This document shows positions 1 to 8,899 of a stretch of 64,000 bases of DNA, piece by piece (position 1 is the stretch's first letter; each line of letters begins with the position of its first letter). Source of the stretch: Sphingomonas aerolata (GTDB lineage Bacteria; Pseudomonadota; Alphaproteobacteria; Sphingomonadales; Sphingomonadaceae). Location of the stretch: NCBI RefSeq assembly GCF_003046295.1, contig NZ_PZZN01000001.1:702812-766811 (forward strand), in the 5' to 3' direction. The position numbers were made by a program, and so were the translations under genes. Below the pieces are notes generated by a model, which saw nothing but the letters and a program-made list of their open reading frames with translations, ran no database searches and had not been told where the DNA came from.

Positions 1-497
1 TTTTAGAACCCTGCGTCGTCGTGGATCCCGTGACACATCGCCCAATCGCGCATCCTATCCGGACATCTTTCAGCGCGACTATTGGTCCGGCCCAGGAGAC
101 GTTGCCAGTAGCCGCGTTGAACCGCCGTTTTGCTGCACTGACCCAGACACCGTTACAGAATGGTGAGCCTTTGCAGATATTGAAGTATGCAACTGGCCAG
201 GAGTACAAATTGCATTCCGACGCCCTGCCAGGTGCAACTAACCAGAGGACCGTAACGGCGATCGCGTACTTGAACGACGGGTTCGGCGGAGGTGAGACAG
301 ACTTTCCTTTGGCCAACCTCCGAATAATTCCCCGTGCCGGGGACATCATCGCATTCACAAGCACTGGGGTAGACGGCGCTCTGGATCCGTTATCGCGTCA
401 TGCTGGTTTGCCGGTTACTGGCGGTATTAAGTGGATAGCAACACGTTGGATCCGTCAAGCTGAGTTTAATGCCTGGATATCTAGTATAAATCAATAA
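1..497 (+). CDS. 2OG-Fe(II) oxygenase, prolyl 4-hydroxylase-like (5' end outside window)
   Basis: Probable non-haem iron, 2-oxoglutarate-dependent prolyl hydroxylase. The reading frame is open back to the left edge, and codons before the GTG at 21 still fit the family (a V-V-D-P-V-T stretch before HPIRTS), so the true start lies upstream of the window. The double-stranded beta-helix core is visible: an H-S-D iron triad part (YKLHSDALPG), the substrate-strand motif YLNDGFGGGETDFP, a distal histidine in SRHAG, and the lysine that anchors 2-oxoglutarate in GIKWIATRW. The C-terminus is complete. Substrate is unknown; bacterial members hydroxylate peptides or small molecules. Confidence 0.8.
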   Translation, partial: LEPCVVVDPVTHRPIAHPIRTSFSATIGPAQETLPVAALNRRFAALTQTPLQNGEPLQILKYATGQEYKLHSDALPGATNQRTVTAIAYLNDGFGGGETDFPLANLRIIPRAGDIIAFTSTGVDGALDPLSRHAGLPVTGGIKWIATRWIRQAEFNAWISSINQ

Positions 498-902
498 ATA
501 ATAAAGAATATTGTTTAGCAATCTTCTTTAACCGGCTTACGGTGTTTATTGTCGTACTCGCGCAATTGGTCTGCGCGGCCTGGATTGCCGCGTCAGCTTT
601 CCATTTCTCTATCAGTGACCCGTTCACCACGGATGAAAGTCGGGCAGGTACTACGGTAGGGGCCAGTAGGAGATATCCGCTGGTTAATTACTCGACGCTC
701 CTACTGAGGATTGTACTGGACCGATGCGGAATCGCTTTCTCCAATCTGAGACGCCGTTAACGCAGAGGCGATCAAGCTAATAGATTTCGGATTAACACAC
801 CACGAGCGGGAGGGAGCTCGACGCGCTTTTACCCAGTTCAACGCCACATTCATTCTCCTATCGTAATGAATGTTGCATTCGCTCTGCGCCGTGCCAAGCC
901 GC
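498..902. other. Intergenic, no convincing gene
   Basis: AT-richer than the neighbours. A GTG-initiated 72-codon frame at 542-760 has no ribosome binding site and no recognisable domain, so I do not call it. An inverted repeat (8-bp arms ACATTCAT and ATGAATGT at 846-853 and 866-873, 28 bp in total) lies just upstream of the resolvase recombination site. It could be an accessory resolvase site or a hairpin. Confidence 0.4.
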
Positions 903-1017
903 TGTCGCAGAAGTGCTAAGTTTCGCGACAGCGCCTATGGCGCTCGTGTTCTCTCGTACTCTCATGTCGCAAAAGTCGGTTGCACAATACTGTCGTTCTG
1001 ATACAGTTTTGCGACAT
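903..1017 (+). promoter_or_regulatory. res-like recombination site upstream of the resolvase
   Basis: Inverted TGTCGC-type arms recur here. A 28-bp dyad at 903-930 starts TGTCGCAG and ends GCGACA. A second set has TGTCGCAAAA at 965-974 and TTTTGCGACA at 1007-1016, with an extra TGTCG at 991. Arms of this kind, arranged as several dyads immediately upstream of tnpR, are the architecture of Tn3-family res sites (crossover site I farthest from the gene, then accessory sites). The last arm overlaps the resolvase start codon, so the enzyme probably represses its own transcription. Confidence 0.6.
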
Positions 1018-1579
1018 GCTGATTGGCTATGCCCGTGTGTCCACCGATGACCAGGATCTCCGGCTGCAACGCGCCGCGTTGAAGGAGGCCGGATGCAAGC
1101 GGACGTTCGAGGAGAAGGCCTCGGGTGCGAAGCGTGACCGACCCGAGCTGGCCAAGATGATCGAGCAGCTCCGCGACGATGACACGGTGGTGGTGACGCG
1201 GCTCGACCGGCTGGCGCGCTCCACCCGCGATCTGCTCGACATCGCCGAGAAGCTGAAGGAGGCCGGTGCCGGCCTTCGCTCCCTAGCCGAGCCCTGGGCG
1301 GACACGACCTCACCAGCTGGTCGCATGGTGCTGACGGTATTCGCCGGCATCGCCGAGTTTGAGCGCGAGCTGATCCACCAGCGCACCAGCAGCGGTCGGG
1401 TAGCGGCGAAGGCGAGGGGGGTCCGCTTCGGCCGCCCAGCCAAGCTTACCCCCGATCAGATCGCGCTAGGCGAGCGGTTGGTGAGCGAAGGCACTTCGGT
1501 GCGCGAAGCCGCCAAGCTGCTCAAGTGCCACCATGCCACGCTCTACCGGGCGCTGACCGCCGCGGCATTGACCCCGTGA
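1016..1579 (+). CDS. Serine recombinase (Tn3-type resolvase / DNA invertase)
   Basis: A 187-residue small serine recombinase of the TnpR/Pin type. The N-terminal catalytic domain begins MLIGYARVSTDDQ, with the nucleophilic serine at residue 9. The RLDRLARS motif and the E-helix segment AGIAEFERELI follow. The C-terminal 40 residues form a helix-turn-helix (TPDQ..GERLVSEGTSVREAAKLLKC) that reads the res arms. I chose the ATG at 1016 over the upstream frame opening at 980 because family members begin at this methionine and the res arm ends there. No transposase tnpA is adjacent, so this is either an orphan transposon remnant or a plasmid/island resolution system. Confidence 0.9.
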   Translation: MLIGYARVSTDDQDLRLQRAALKEAGCKRTFEEKASGAKRDRPELAKMIEQLRDDDTVVVTRLDRLARSTRDLLDIAEKLKEAGAGLRSLAEPWADTTSPAGRMVLTVFAGIAEFERELIHQRTSSGRVAAKARGVRFGRPAKLTPDQIALGERLVSEGTSVREAAKLLKCHHATLYRALTAAALTP

Positions 1580-1622
1580 TGCCGGCCACTCCGCAGCCCA
1601 ACGCGCCGAAGGGGAAGGCCTG

Positions 1623-2123
1623 ATGCCGATCCGCCCCGAGCATGTGTTCCTATACCCGATCGACTGGCCGCAGCTCTCGCACCATGTGCGCTTCGTGCGG
1701 GCAGGGGGCGCTTGCGAGCATTGCGGGCGGCCTCATGGGCAGAGAGTATTCCATCTCCGGGACGGGAGATGGTGGGACCGCAAGCGGCAGTGCTGGCGCA
1801 ACGGCCAAGGTCGACGCGTGCGACGGCCGACAGAGAACATCCTGTTGCAAGGCGCCTGGACCCCGGTGGTACTGGCCTGTGCGCACCTCAACCATGATCC
1901 CAGCGACAGCGCGCTCCACCTGCTGGCGGCTCTGTGCCAGCGCTGCCACATGCTCCATGACGGCCCGGAGCATCGTCGCCGGCGCTGGAGGAACGCGCAC
2001 TACCGACGCGCCCTTGGTGACCTGTTCTACGGTCCATATCCTCTGCTGGGAGCTGAATGGATCACGCCCACCCCGCTCAGCATGCTCGATGGCGGCTCAG
2101 CGTTCTCTGCTTCTCTTCGGTGA
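1623..2123 (+). CDS. HNH-endonuclease-like zinc protein
   Basis: A 166-residue protein, 43 bp downstream of the resolvase and probably co-transcribed. It has two cysteine pairs typical of an HNH/zinc-ribbon fold (CEHCG near residue 33 and LCQRCHMLHD near residue 110). Between them lies an ACAHLNHDP segment, which resembles the core H-N catalytic turn. The C-terminal half is rich in Arg and Trp. Arrangement and spacing suggest a single-domain HNH nuclease, as often seen beside resolvases on mobile DNA, but the catalytic assignment is inferred. Confidence 0.6.
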   Translation: MPIRPEHVFLYPIDWPQLSHHVRFVRAGGACEHCGRPHGQRVFHLRDGRWWDRKRQCWRNGQGRRVRRPTENILLQGAWTPVVLACAHLNHDPSDSALHLLAALCQRCHMLHDGPEHRRRRWRNAHYRRALGDLFYGPYPLLGAEWITPTPLSMLDGGSAFSASLR

Positions 2124-2159
2124 AGAGCGGTTCCAGAGGCACGTCAGCTTTTCTTCAGA

Positions 2160-3122
2160 TCAGTTCCAGATGGCTTCGGCCTCCCACCCAGGTAGAAATC
2201 CCCCTTGAACGGGACCGGCGAACGGCATCCCCGGAAAGGCGTGCCAATGCGCCTTCATGCGCGCGGGCCAGGATGAGCCGGGATTGATCCGACGGACAAA
2301 ATAGCTTGCCACGGCCGCAGCGCCATAGACACGCGTCCGGCGCTCTAGGTCGCTCCCGATATGAACGAGGCTAGGGGCCTCGAAAGGCTTAGGCACGAGG
2401 GGCTGGTTGACGATGCCCGCGTTCCAGAGACGGGAATGGTGGGCACTGGTGTTGCGCACGAACGCCAGTGTCTTGATCCAACTCACCAGCGTGTTGGGGA
2501 GAAGGCTGTAGCGCTTCGCGATGGCAGCACGGTCGTTGGGATGCGCGATCTCGAGCAGCCAGGACAATGTGCCAAAATCCCATGCCTCGACCGCCATCCA
2601 GATCGGCACGGGCGGGCTGTAGGTGGCGTGAAACTCCTTGACCCAATCCTCCTTGGACCGGGCGAGCGCACGATCGGCGTTGGTGAGCCAATCGGCGTGA
2701 CGGGTGCCGCCACCCCGCTGCACCTGGTTCGCGCGGTGAGCGTCGAGGAACGCGGGCGAACGATGCGCAAAGGGGTCACGCTTACCGAGCGCATGCGCGA
2801 GATCCACGCGCAGCGCGACTTCGACCCTCTCGACAGCATCAAGGAAAAGGAGACGAAGCTGCTTGTCGAACAGGTAGAGATCGACGGAGTGACGGAACTC
2901 GGCGCCGGTCTGAAACTGCTCGGTGCGGATGGTCCGCGTCGCGTCATTGGGATCAGGGACGAGCTGCTGGAATGGCTGCCAATAGGGGGTAAGGCGCCCA
3001 TAGCCGATGCGCTCCAGATGGAGGACCGCCTTGGCCTGATCTGTCACCACTAGGCCGCGCGCTATCAGAAGGGCGAGCTGGTCGGTGAAACTGAGGTGGG
3101 GCTTGGTATAAGGCGGAAGCAT
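2160..3122 (-). CDS. Abi_2-family (AbiD/AbiF-like) abortive-infection protein
   Basis: About 320 residues. The family signature is clear: KPHLSFTDQLALLIARGL near the N-terminus, the IGYGRLTPYWQPF block, FDKQLRLLFLDAVERVEVALR in the middle, and LAFVRNTSAHHSRLWN near residue 240. That last block contains the R-N-x-x-x-H motif found in HEPN-type RNases. Abi_2 proteins are associated with phage resistance by aborting infection. The frame is open upstream to 3374. Plausible starts are ATG at 3122 (chosen: the family motif follows directly) or ATG at 3182. It is convergent with the resolvase/HNH pair. Confidence 0.8.
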   Translation of the reverse strand: MLPPYTKPHLSFTDQLALLIARGLVVTDQAKAVLHLERIGYGRLTPYWQPFQQLVPDPNDATRTIRTEQFQTGAEFRHSVDLYLFDKQLRLLFLDAVERVEVALRVDLAHALGKRDPFAHRSPAFLDAHRANQVQRGGGTRHADWLTNADRALARSKEDWVKEFHATYSPPVPIWMAVEAWDFGTLSWLLEIAHPNDRAAIAKRYSLLPNTLVSWIKTLAFVRNTSAHHSRLWNAGIVNQPLVPKPFEAPSLVHIGSDLERRTRVYGAAAVASYFVRRINPGSSWPARMKAHWHAFPGMPFAGPVQGGFLPGWEAEAIWN

Positions 3123-3182
3123 CCGGCCTAGATATGAAGAAGGCCGTCCCTTGATGCCAGCGGCAACAGAGGGGACGGCCAT

Positions 3183-3717
3183 GTTGCGACCGATATATGC
3201 GTGAGCGCATGAGGATTCAATTGAAAGTTGAACGCTGGTCAACCGCGGCCTTACATCCGTCCGTTCGCTATCCGTACCAGCAGATTGATGGCACTCAAGG
3301 ACTGTGGCCAGGATGGGCTGTAGGGTGCCAGAACGTAACAAAATCGTCCGTTGTGCTACTGAGTAGGATACCACGGCTGGCGGCCGGCGAGCTTGCCGCA
3401 GAAAACGCCCTCGGAGATCCGCACCTTCCCGGCTGCGACGCGCTTGCCAGGAGCGGGCACGTCCTAGATGCTGGGGGGATCGGGGACCGCACGATTTAAT
3501 AGAGTTCGAACACTGAACTTCGGTGGCCGGCGGATCGCGCTAGTTTTCGTCCTCGCACGCGACGCACGTCATAGGGTAGCTATGTCGAGGTCCTGCAAAG
3601 CCTGCTTTGCAACCCGCCGCACACACGCCGATCGCAGCAAGATCGGCTGGCGGAAGCGAAGACGTACGAAGGATTGTTAACCCCGTGTATCAAGTACACA
3701 TGAGGAGAGCACGCAGA
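3183..3717. other. Intergenic, no supported gene
   Basis: Several short frames occur on both strands, but none has a ribosome binding site plus recognisable protein features. The right end (from about 3690) holds the leader and the Shine-Dalgarno AGGAGAG (3703-3709) of the next gene. Confidence 0.4.
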
Positions 3718-4383
3718 ATGACCATGATCCGCCAAGTTTCGATCATGCCGCGCATCAACGACGCGACGCATCTACTGCTATCGCCGAGCGACCGAGATTG
3801 CCCGGAAGGCTCCTCACGCCTGTCGCTGGCTGCATGGGAGAACGCCAATGGTATGCCGGCAACGGTCCTGAAACTCGTCGAGCAAGCTCCGGAATGGGCC
3901 GGCGTCCGGCTCCTGGACGTGATCCTCGAGCGGCAATGCCTGCTCGTCGACGGCAGTCGCTCGATCCCCGATGCTGTCGCGATCTGCCGCCTTGGATGCG
4001 GCCTCGGGATCGTCGTCTCAGAAGCCAAGAAGCAGGATGGGTTCGGCGACCGATCGGTACCGTTCGACGGAAGCGTTGTCTCGGACGGGGGCGCTTCGGA
4101 TGCGCTGCTGATCGAGCAGCTGGGCCTCGCAGGGTACCGCGGACCCGCCATTCCAATCCAGCTCCTATGCCGTGCATCGAATGCAATCAGCATCGCGCAG
4201 GAGTACGGGGCCGAGCAGGCATGCTTCGTCGTGCACAGCTTCGCGGCATTCCACAAGCATCTCGCGGCCTTCCAGCGGCTGGCCTTAGCCATGGGCTGGC
4301 CAGACCTCCATCGTGGTACGCTGAGCCCCGCCCGTACGACATCCGGCATCAGCCTTCGGATAGGCTGGGCCTCGGGAACCTGA
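3718..4383 (+). CDS. PD-(D/E)XK nuclease-like protein of unknown function
   Basis: A 221-residue soluble protein with ATG at 3718, 8 bases after AGGAGAG. Residues 82-104 carry S-I-P-D followed, after a hydrophobic strand, by V-V-S-E-A-K. This fits a PD-(D/E)XK metal-dependent nuclease core (P84-D85, E102, K104) inside a beta-alpha-beta arrangement, then a GFG loop. A conserved-looking later segment reads IPIQLLCRASNAISIA...ACFVVHSF. I recall similar architecture in a family of uncharacterised bacterial proteins (DUF6946 type), but cannot confirm it. The context, between an Abi-type gene and an insertion sequence, is compatible with a defence or accessory role. Confidence 0.5.
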   Translation: MTMIRQVSIMPRINDATHLLLSPSDRDCPEGSSRLSLAAWENANGMPATVLKLVEQAPEWAGVRLLDVILERQCLLVDGSRSIPDAVAICRLGCGLGIVVSEAKKQDGFGDRSVPFDGSVVSDGGASDALLIEQLGLAGYRGPAIPIQLLCRASNAISIAQEYGAEQACFVVHSFAAFHKHLAAFQRLALAMGWPDLHRGTLSPARTTSGISLRIGWASGT

Positions 4384-4592
4384 CGGATCGCACTATCGGT
4401 TCACGGAATATCCGCGCTTGGCGTCGGAGGTGCCCGATATAATGCTCGCCGGATGGTGAGCAGGGCGTAACGTTCGAGCAAAATCCGTCGAAATCGCCCA
4501 AGGCTGCGGCATACGACAGCGATGGACGGGAAGGTCGTCTTGTCGGCGGCAGTGTCGCTAGGTGCGCTATGTGGCATCCGCCCGCGACGCAA

Positions 4593-4624
4593 AACCGTCC
4601 GTGACTGTTGAAAAACGCGTGCTT
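4593..4624 (+). repeat. Left terminal inverted repeat of the IS1182 element
   Basis: Matches the right end (6077-6108, reversed) at about 29 of 32 positions. The mismatches are one central T/A and a CG/GC swap. Confidence 0.8.
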
Positions 4625-4677
4625 GCTACCGCCCGGGCGCCGTGATTCACTCCTGCAACGCGGCGAGGAGTAGGGAC

Positions 4678-6021
4678 ATGATGGGGCGGCAGGTAGCGCA
4701 GGGCGCGCTGTTTTACGGGTTCCGGCTCGACGATCATGTGCCCGCTGACCACCTGCTCCGACGTATCGACGCCCTCTTTGATTTCGGCTTCGTGCGCGAC
4801 GCACTGGCGGCGAGCTACAGCACGACCGGGCGACCCTCAATCGATCCGGAACTGATGCTACGGATGCTGCTGGTCGGCTACCTGTCCGGCATCCGCTCGG
4901 AACGGCGCTTGTGCGAAGAGGTGCACCTCAACCTCGCCTACCGCTGGTTCTGTCGTCTCGATCTGGCCGATCGGGTGCCTGATCATTCGACTTTCTCAAA
5001 GAACCGGCACGGTCGCTTCCGCGCCTGCGACCTGCATCGTCTGCTGTTCGAGCAGGTGGTCGCCAAGTGCGCCGCGGCCGGGCTGGTGGCGGGGCGCGAC
5101 GTGGCGGTGGATGGCAGCACGATCATGGCCGATGCCAGCCGGGAGAAGAAGCTGAAGGGTACCGCCGCAGTTGACGAACTGCGTGCTCGGGAGAGCGTCT
5201 CGCGGCCCGTCGCCGAGTATCTCGCGGCGCTCGATGCCGCGTTGCCGCCAGGTCCGGACGAGCCGGCCGCCGTCGAGCCGGCAAGCATCTCGCCGACGGA
5301 CCCGCAGGCGGCGCTCACCTGCAAGCACGGGCCGGCACGGTACGCCTACGCCATCAACCCGCTGCTTGACCTCGACACTGACTGTATCCTCGACGTTGAG
5401 GCAACGCCTGCGCGCTTCGCAGCTGAAGTGGCGGCGACCCGGACGCTGGTGTCACGCATCGAGACCAAGCTGGGCATTACGCTTGTGAGCCTCTCGGCCG
5501 ACAAGGCGTATGGGAGCGGCCCGCTGCTCGGCTGGCTGGTCGATCGAAACATCACGCCGTACATTCCGGTCATCGACCGCGGTCGCCAGCGCGATGCCTT
5601 CTTCACCCGTGATGCCTTTCGCTACGACCGCGAGGCCGACGCCTATCGCTGCCCGGCAGACAAGCTGCTTGGCTATTGCGGCACTAACCGCGCCAGCCAG
5701 GTCCGCGTCTACCGAAGCCGTCTCACCGATTGCACCGCCTGCGAACTGAAACCCCAATGCACCATCGGAAAGAAGCGCGGTGTCACCCGCCTCGTGAGCG
5801 AGGATGCTCGAGATACCGTCCGCGCCCTCGCCGGCACCGACGCCTACGTGCAGGCGCGGCGTCGAAGACGGCGGATCGAGCGCGTGTTCGGCCACCTGAA
5901 ACGAAACCTCGGTCTACGAACGCTCAAGCTGCGAGGTCTGGCCGGAGCCGCAGAAGAGTTCACCATGGCCGCCGCAGCCTACAATCTCCAGTTGCTGGCC
6001 CGGACGGCCGCGCCAGCATGA
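4678..6021 (+). CDS. IS1182-family transposase
   Basis: A 447-residue DDE transposase. The N-terminal DUF772-type domain is seen in GRPSIDPELMLRMLLVGYLSGIRSER and the RVPDHSTFSKNR block. The catalytic RNase H-like part supplies D in GRDVAVDGSTI, D in LSADKAYGSG and E in RRRIERVFGHLKR. A four-cysteine zinc-finger-like insert (CPADK...CTACELKPQC) precedes the C-terminal segment, as usual in this family. The start at 4678 has a GAGGAG ribosome site about 10 bases upstream; the frame opens earlier at 4642. No frameshift or stop is present. Confidence 0.92.
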   Translation: MMGRQVAQGALFYGFRLDDHVPADHLLRRIDALFDFGFVRDALAASYSTTGRPSIDPELMLRMLLVGYLSGIRSERRLCEEVHLNLAYRWFCRLDLADRVPDHSTFSKNRHGRFRACDLHRLLFEQVVAKCAAAGLVAGRDVAVDGSTIMADASREKKLKGTAAVDELRARESVSRPVAEYLAALDAALPPGPDEPAAVEPASISPTDPQAALTCKHGPARYAYAINPLLDLDTDCILDVEATPARFAAEVAATRTLVSRIETKLGITLVSLSADKAYGSGPLLGWLVDRNITPYIPVIDRGRQRDAFFTRDAFRYDREADAYRCPADKLLGYCGTNRASQVRVYRSRLTDCTACELKPQCTIGKKRGVTRLVSEDARDTVRALAGTDAYVQARRRRRRIERVFGHLKRNLGLRTLKLRGLAGAAEEFTMAAAAYNLQLLARTAAPA

Positions 6022-6076
6022 TACGCAGCCTATCTTCCCGATTGCCACGTCACCAGCCATCTACCTCGCGGCTCAT

Positions 6077-6108
6077 AAGCAGCCGTTTTTCAACAGTCTC
6101 GGACGGTT
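6077..6108 (-). repeat. Right terminal inverted repeat of the IS1182 element
   Basis: Reverse complement begins AACCGTCCGAGACTGTTG, the counterpart of the left end. It lies 56 bases past the transposase stop codon. Confidence 0.8.
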
Positions 6109-6277
6109 GTGACATTGCGCTTGCTGCAAAGAGAGCAATCGCAGGAACCGCAGTCGATCATCGTTGGATGCTCGCCAATTTTCAACGGCGTCGCCAAGCA
6201 TGAACGAGCGTCCGCAATTGGTCGCGGCCAGGTATGGACGATCAGTATACGCTACCCGGCATGCACCTGCGGCACGC

Positions 6278-8899
6278 TCAGTGCCGACTCAACAAGGTTT
6301 GCAACGTGCGTCCAACGTCTTCGGCCGAGAACGGCTTGTTGAGGACGGGATGGCCGGCGAACCGCTCCGGCAGGACGGTGGCGCTGTCGTAGCCGGTGGT
6401 GAAGACGAACGGGATCTTGCGATCTTGCAAGATGGCAGCAGCGTCCCACGACATTTCGCCATCGAGATTGACGTCGACGAGCGCGGCATCGATCGCCGCC
6501 TCGCAAGCAAGCTTTAAGGCTTCCGGCAGCCGCATCGCGGGACCGACAATGTCCCAGCCCAAATCGATGACCACATCCTCGATGAGCATCAGCACCATGG
6601 CTGAATCTTCAACGATCAGGATCCGCGGCGGATTGTCGGTAGGAATGTCTGTGACCTTCGCAGGGGCATCATGGGCGATAGAGGCGTGGGAGGCGGTGCC
6701 GCCAGACTGCGCCACCGACGCGGGCATGACGATCGCGCACGCCACCCCGCCCGGGTCGAACGTTAGAGTCGAAGATCCGCCCGTTTCCAGCGCCAAGGCC
6801 CGCTCGATCAAGGTCGATCCGAAACCGCGCCGTGTGGGCTTGCTGACCGGAGGACCGCCGCTTTCCTGCCATCGCAGCTCCAGTCCGGCCTGCGGGTCAA
6901 ACTGCCAACGAATGTCGACATGACCGCCGGCGGCCGACAAGGCCCCGTATTTGCCGGCGTTGGTGGCAAGCTCGTGGATCGCCAACGACAGCGCCAGTGC
7001 CGCTTTGGGGAGAAGCATGACATCCGGACCGGTGATCGTGACGTTCGCATGCTCCGCCCGATACGCATCTAGCTCCTGTTGGATCAGCACGATGAGCGAC
7101 ACGCCTTCCCATCGACTTTGCGTGAGCAGGCTGTGCGCGCGCGACATTGACCGGATCCGCCGGTCGAGCCCGTGGGTGAAAGCAGCAAGCGAGGACGCAC
7201 TCCGGCTCGTCTGCGCCACCATCGCCTGAATACTGGCCAAGGTGTTCTTCACCCGGTGGTCGAGTTCGGCCATCAGCAATTGTTCCTGCTGCCAGGCGCG
7301 AAGCCGTTCGCGTGCGGCAGCATCGATCCGCCGCAGGACGACCTCCAGCAGCGAGACCCGCAGGTCGAACGCGGCATCGTTGTCGGACGGCGACCAGGGG
7401 GTCGACCGGCCGCGCACGGTTTCGGTCCACGCCTCGAAGGATTTGCGCGGCGTCAGCCGGATGCCGTTCGGACCGACCTCCATGGGCTTGTTCGGATCGC
7501 CGCCCCATTGCACGGTCTCGACGACCTCGGGCCTGAACCACAGCACGAAGTCGCGCGGTTCGCGCGAGACGGACACGGCAAGCAGCCCGGAGGCGATCTC
7601 CGCATAGGCCTTGGCCGGCGGATAGTCTTCGCCCAGCCGATCCGTGGCATACACCCCTTCGAACGTGCCCATGCGCTGGGTCAGCCAGTCTGTCAGGGCG
7701 CCAATCTGGTCGTCATCGGGCGTGTTGCCCAGCGCGGTGATGCCGCTGTTGACCCGGATGGCGACACCGCCACGGGTCTGCCCCACCCGCAGCGCGAGTC
7801 CTCCCGCGGATATGTAATCGAGCAGCTGCTGCTGCTGCGCGACCAGCCCGGCACCGTAATCGTCCTCGCTCGCCAGCGCGTGCATGATCCCGGACAGCGC
7901 CTTGCGGGACAGCAACCGGGCCTCGAGCTGCTCGGCGCGCAGCCGCACTTCGAGTTGCAGCGAGAACATCGATCCGAACAGCTCGCAGACGCCCCGGAGA
8001 TGACGCGGCAGGCGGCGCGGCGTATGATGGTGACAGGCGATCAGCCCCCAAAGCCTGCCTTCGAAGATGATCGAGATCGACATCGAGGCGTCGACGCCCA
8101 TGTTGCGCAGATATTCCCGGTGGATCGGGGACACGTCACGCAGGGTCGCGTGGCTCATGTCGAGCGGCAGGCCGCTGCGCGGATTGATCGACGGCAGCAG
8201 CGGCGCGGGCGTGTAATCGACTTCGGTGATCAGACGCAGCCAGCTGGTCAGATACAGCGTACGGGCCTGTTTCGGGATATCCGACGCTGGGTAGTGCAGA
8301 TCGAGGAATGGCGTGATGTCGTCGTGCCGGGCTTCGGCGAATACCCAGCCTGAATCGTCGGGCATGAAGCGATAGACCATCACCCGGTCGTAGCCCGCGA
8401 CCGCCCGCACCCGCTCGGCAGCCAGTTGGCAATAGGCTTGGAGATCGGGAGCGTCGCCAAGTCCGTCGAACATTTCCTGGACACAGGCGAGCGGATCGAC
8501 GGCATGACGGTCGCTCAGGTCGGCATCCTCGACCTCGATCACCAGCGCGCCATCGCTCAGATGGACGCTGGCATCGATCGCGCGGTCGGGGACGACCCGC
8601 AGCAACGGATCCAGCAGGTGACGCGGGCGCGCGAGGCTGGAGCTTTGCAGCAACTCGCGAAGCCGCTGAAGCTGCTCGGCATTCAACATGTCCGCAAGGT
8701 CCTGCCCGGTCAGCGACGCCGCATCCTTGCCGAACAGGCCGAGGGTGTCGCCTGCGACCTGCTCGACCAGCATCGTTGCAGGATCGACCACGAGCATCGC
8801 ACCATGGGGGAGGATCGAGCCGGGAATATGGATCGGCTCGCGATCGCAGTTGGTCAGATCGACGGCACCGTCCATTTGCTTCGTCATGCCGACATCCAT
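6278..8899 (-). CDS. bphP: Bacteriophytochrome hybrid histidine kinase
   Basis: An 873-residue red/far-red photoreceptor kinase. Order: PAS with the biliverdin-attachment cysteine C18 in TNCDREPIHIPGS; GAF (about 135-325) with PASDIP (D207) and the chromophore-pocket histidine H260 in SPIHREYL; PHY (about 330-505) with the tongue motif PRKSF at 485-489; an HWE-type kinase with phospho-acceptor H548 in ELDHRVKNT and an ATP lid GFGSTLIERAL; and a C-terminal receiver (about 753-870) with phospho-Asp in LVDVNLDG. All conserved chromophore residues are present, so the holoprotein should form if biliverdin is supplied. Its start overlaps the end of the presumed heme oxygenase gene, implying co-translation. 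Confidence 0.93.
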   Translation of the reverse strand: MDVGMTKQMDGAVDLTNCDREPIHIPGSILPHGAMLVVDPATMLVEQVAGDTLGLFGKDAASLTGQDLADMLNAEQLQRLRELLQSSSLARPRHLLDPLLRVVPDRAIDASVHLSDGALVIEVEDADLSDRHAVDPLACVQEMFDGLGDAPDLQAYCQLAAERVRAVAGYDRVMVYRFMPDDSGWVFAEARHDDITPFLDLHYPASDIPKQARTLYLTSWLRLITEVDYTPAPLLPSINPRSGLPLDMSHATLRDVSPIHREYLRNMGVDASMSISIIFEGRLWGLIACHHHTPRRLPRHLRGVCELFGSMFSLQLEVRLRAEQLEARLLSRKALSGIMHALASEDDYGAGLVAQQQQLLDYISAGGLALRVGQTRGGVAIRVNSGITALGNTPDDDQIGALTDWLTQRMGTFEGVYATDRLGEDYPPAKAYAEIASGLLAVSVSREPRDFVLWFRPEVVETVQWGGDPNKPMEVGPNGIRLTPRKSFEAWTETVRGRSTPWSPSDNDAAFDLRVSLLEVVLRRIDAAARERLRAWQQEQLLMAELDHRVKNTLASIQAMVAQTSRSASSLAAFTHGLDRRIRSMSRAHSLLTQSRWEGVSLIVLIQQELDAYRAEHANVTITGPDVMLLPKAALALSLAIHELATNAGKYGALSAAGGHVDIRWQFDPQAGLELRWQESGGPPVSKPTRRGFGSTLIERALALETGGSSTLTFDPGGVACAIVMPASVAQSGGTASHASIAHDAPAKVTDIPTDNPPRILIVEDSAMVLMLIEDVVIDLGWDIVGPAMRLPEALKLACEAAIDAALVDVNLDGEMSWDAAAILQDRKIPFVFTTGYDSATVLPERFAGHPVLNKPFSAEDVGRTLQTLLSRH

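Larger units (their letters stand above)
4593..6108 (+). mobile_element. IS1182-family insertion sequence (complete)
   Basis: A 1.5-kb element with one transposase gene bounded by imperfect inverted repeats of about 32 bp. Both ends, read inward, share AACCGTCCG, then one variable base, then GACTGTTGAAAAACG, two swapped bases and TGCTT. No direct target duplication is obvious. Part of the outer AACCGTCC/GGACGGTT pair may be a palindromic target rather than element DNA, as IS1182 elements favour stem-loops. Both ends and the transposase look intact, so it is probably active or recently arrived. Confidence 0.85.

Noticed and set aside
542-760. GTG-initiated 72-codon frame
   Set aside because: No ribosome site, no domain, in AT-rich intergenic DNA.
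2361-3053. 230-codon plus-strand frame
   Set aside because: It lies antisense to the Abi_2 gene, whose frame carries the family motifs.
4401-4592. Possible transposase fragment left of the IS element
   Set aside because: The string GRFRRILLERY is reminiscent of transposase ends, but no other family residue can be confirmed.
7172-8353. 393-codon plus-strand frame opposite bphP
   Set aside because: High-GC antisense shadow; low-complexity composition, no domain.
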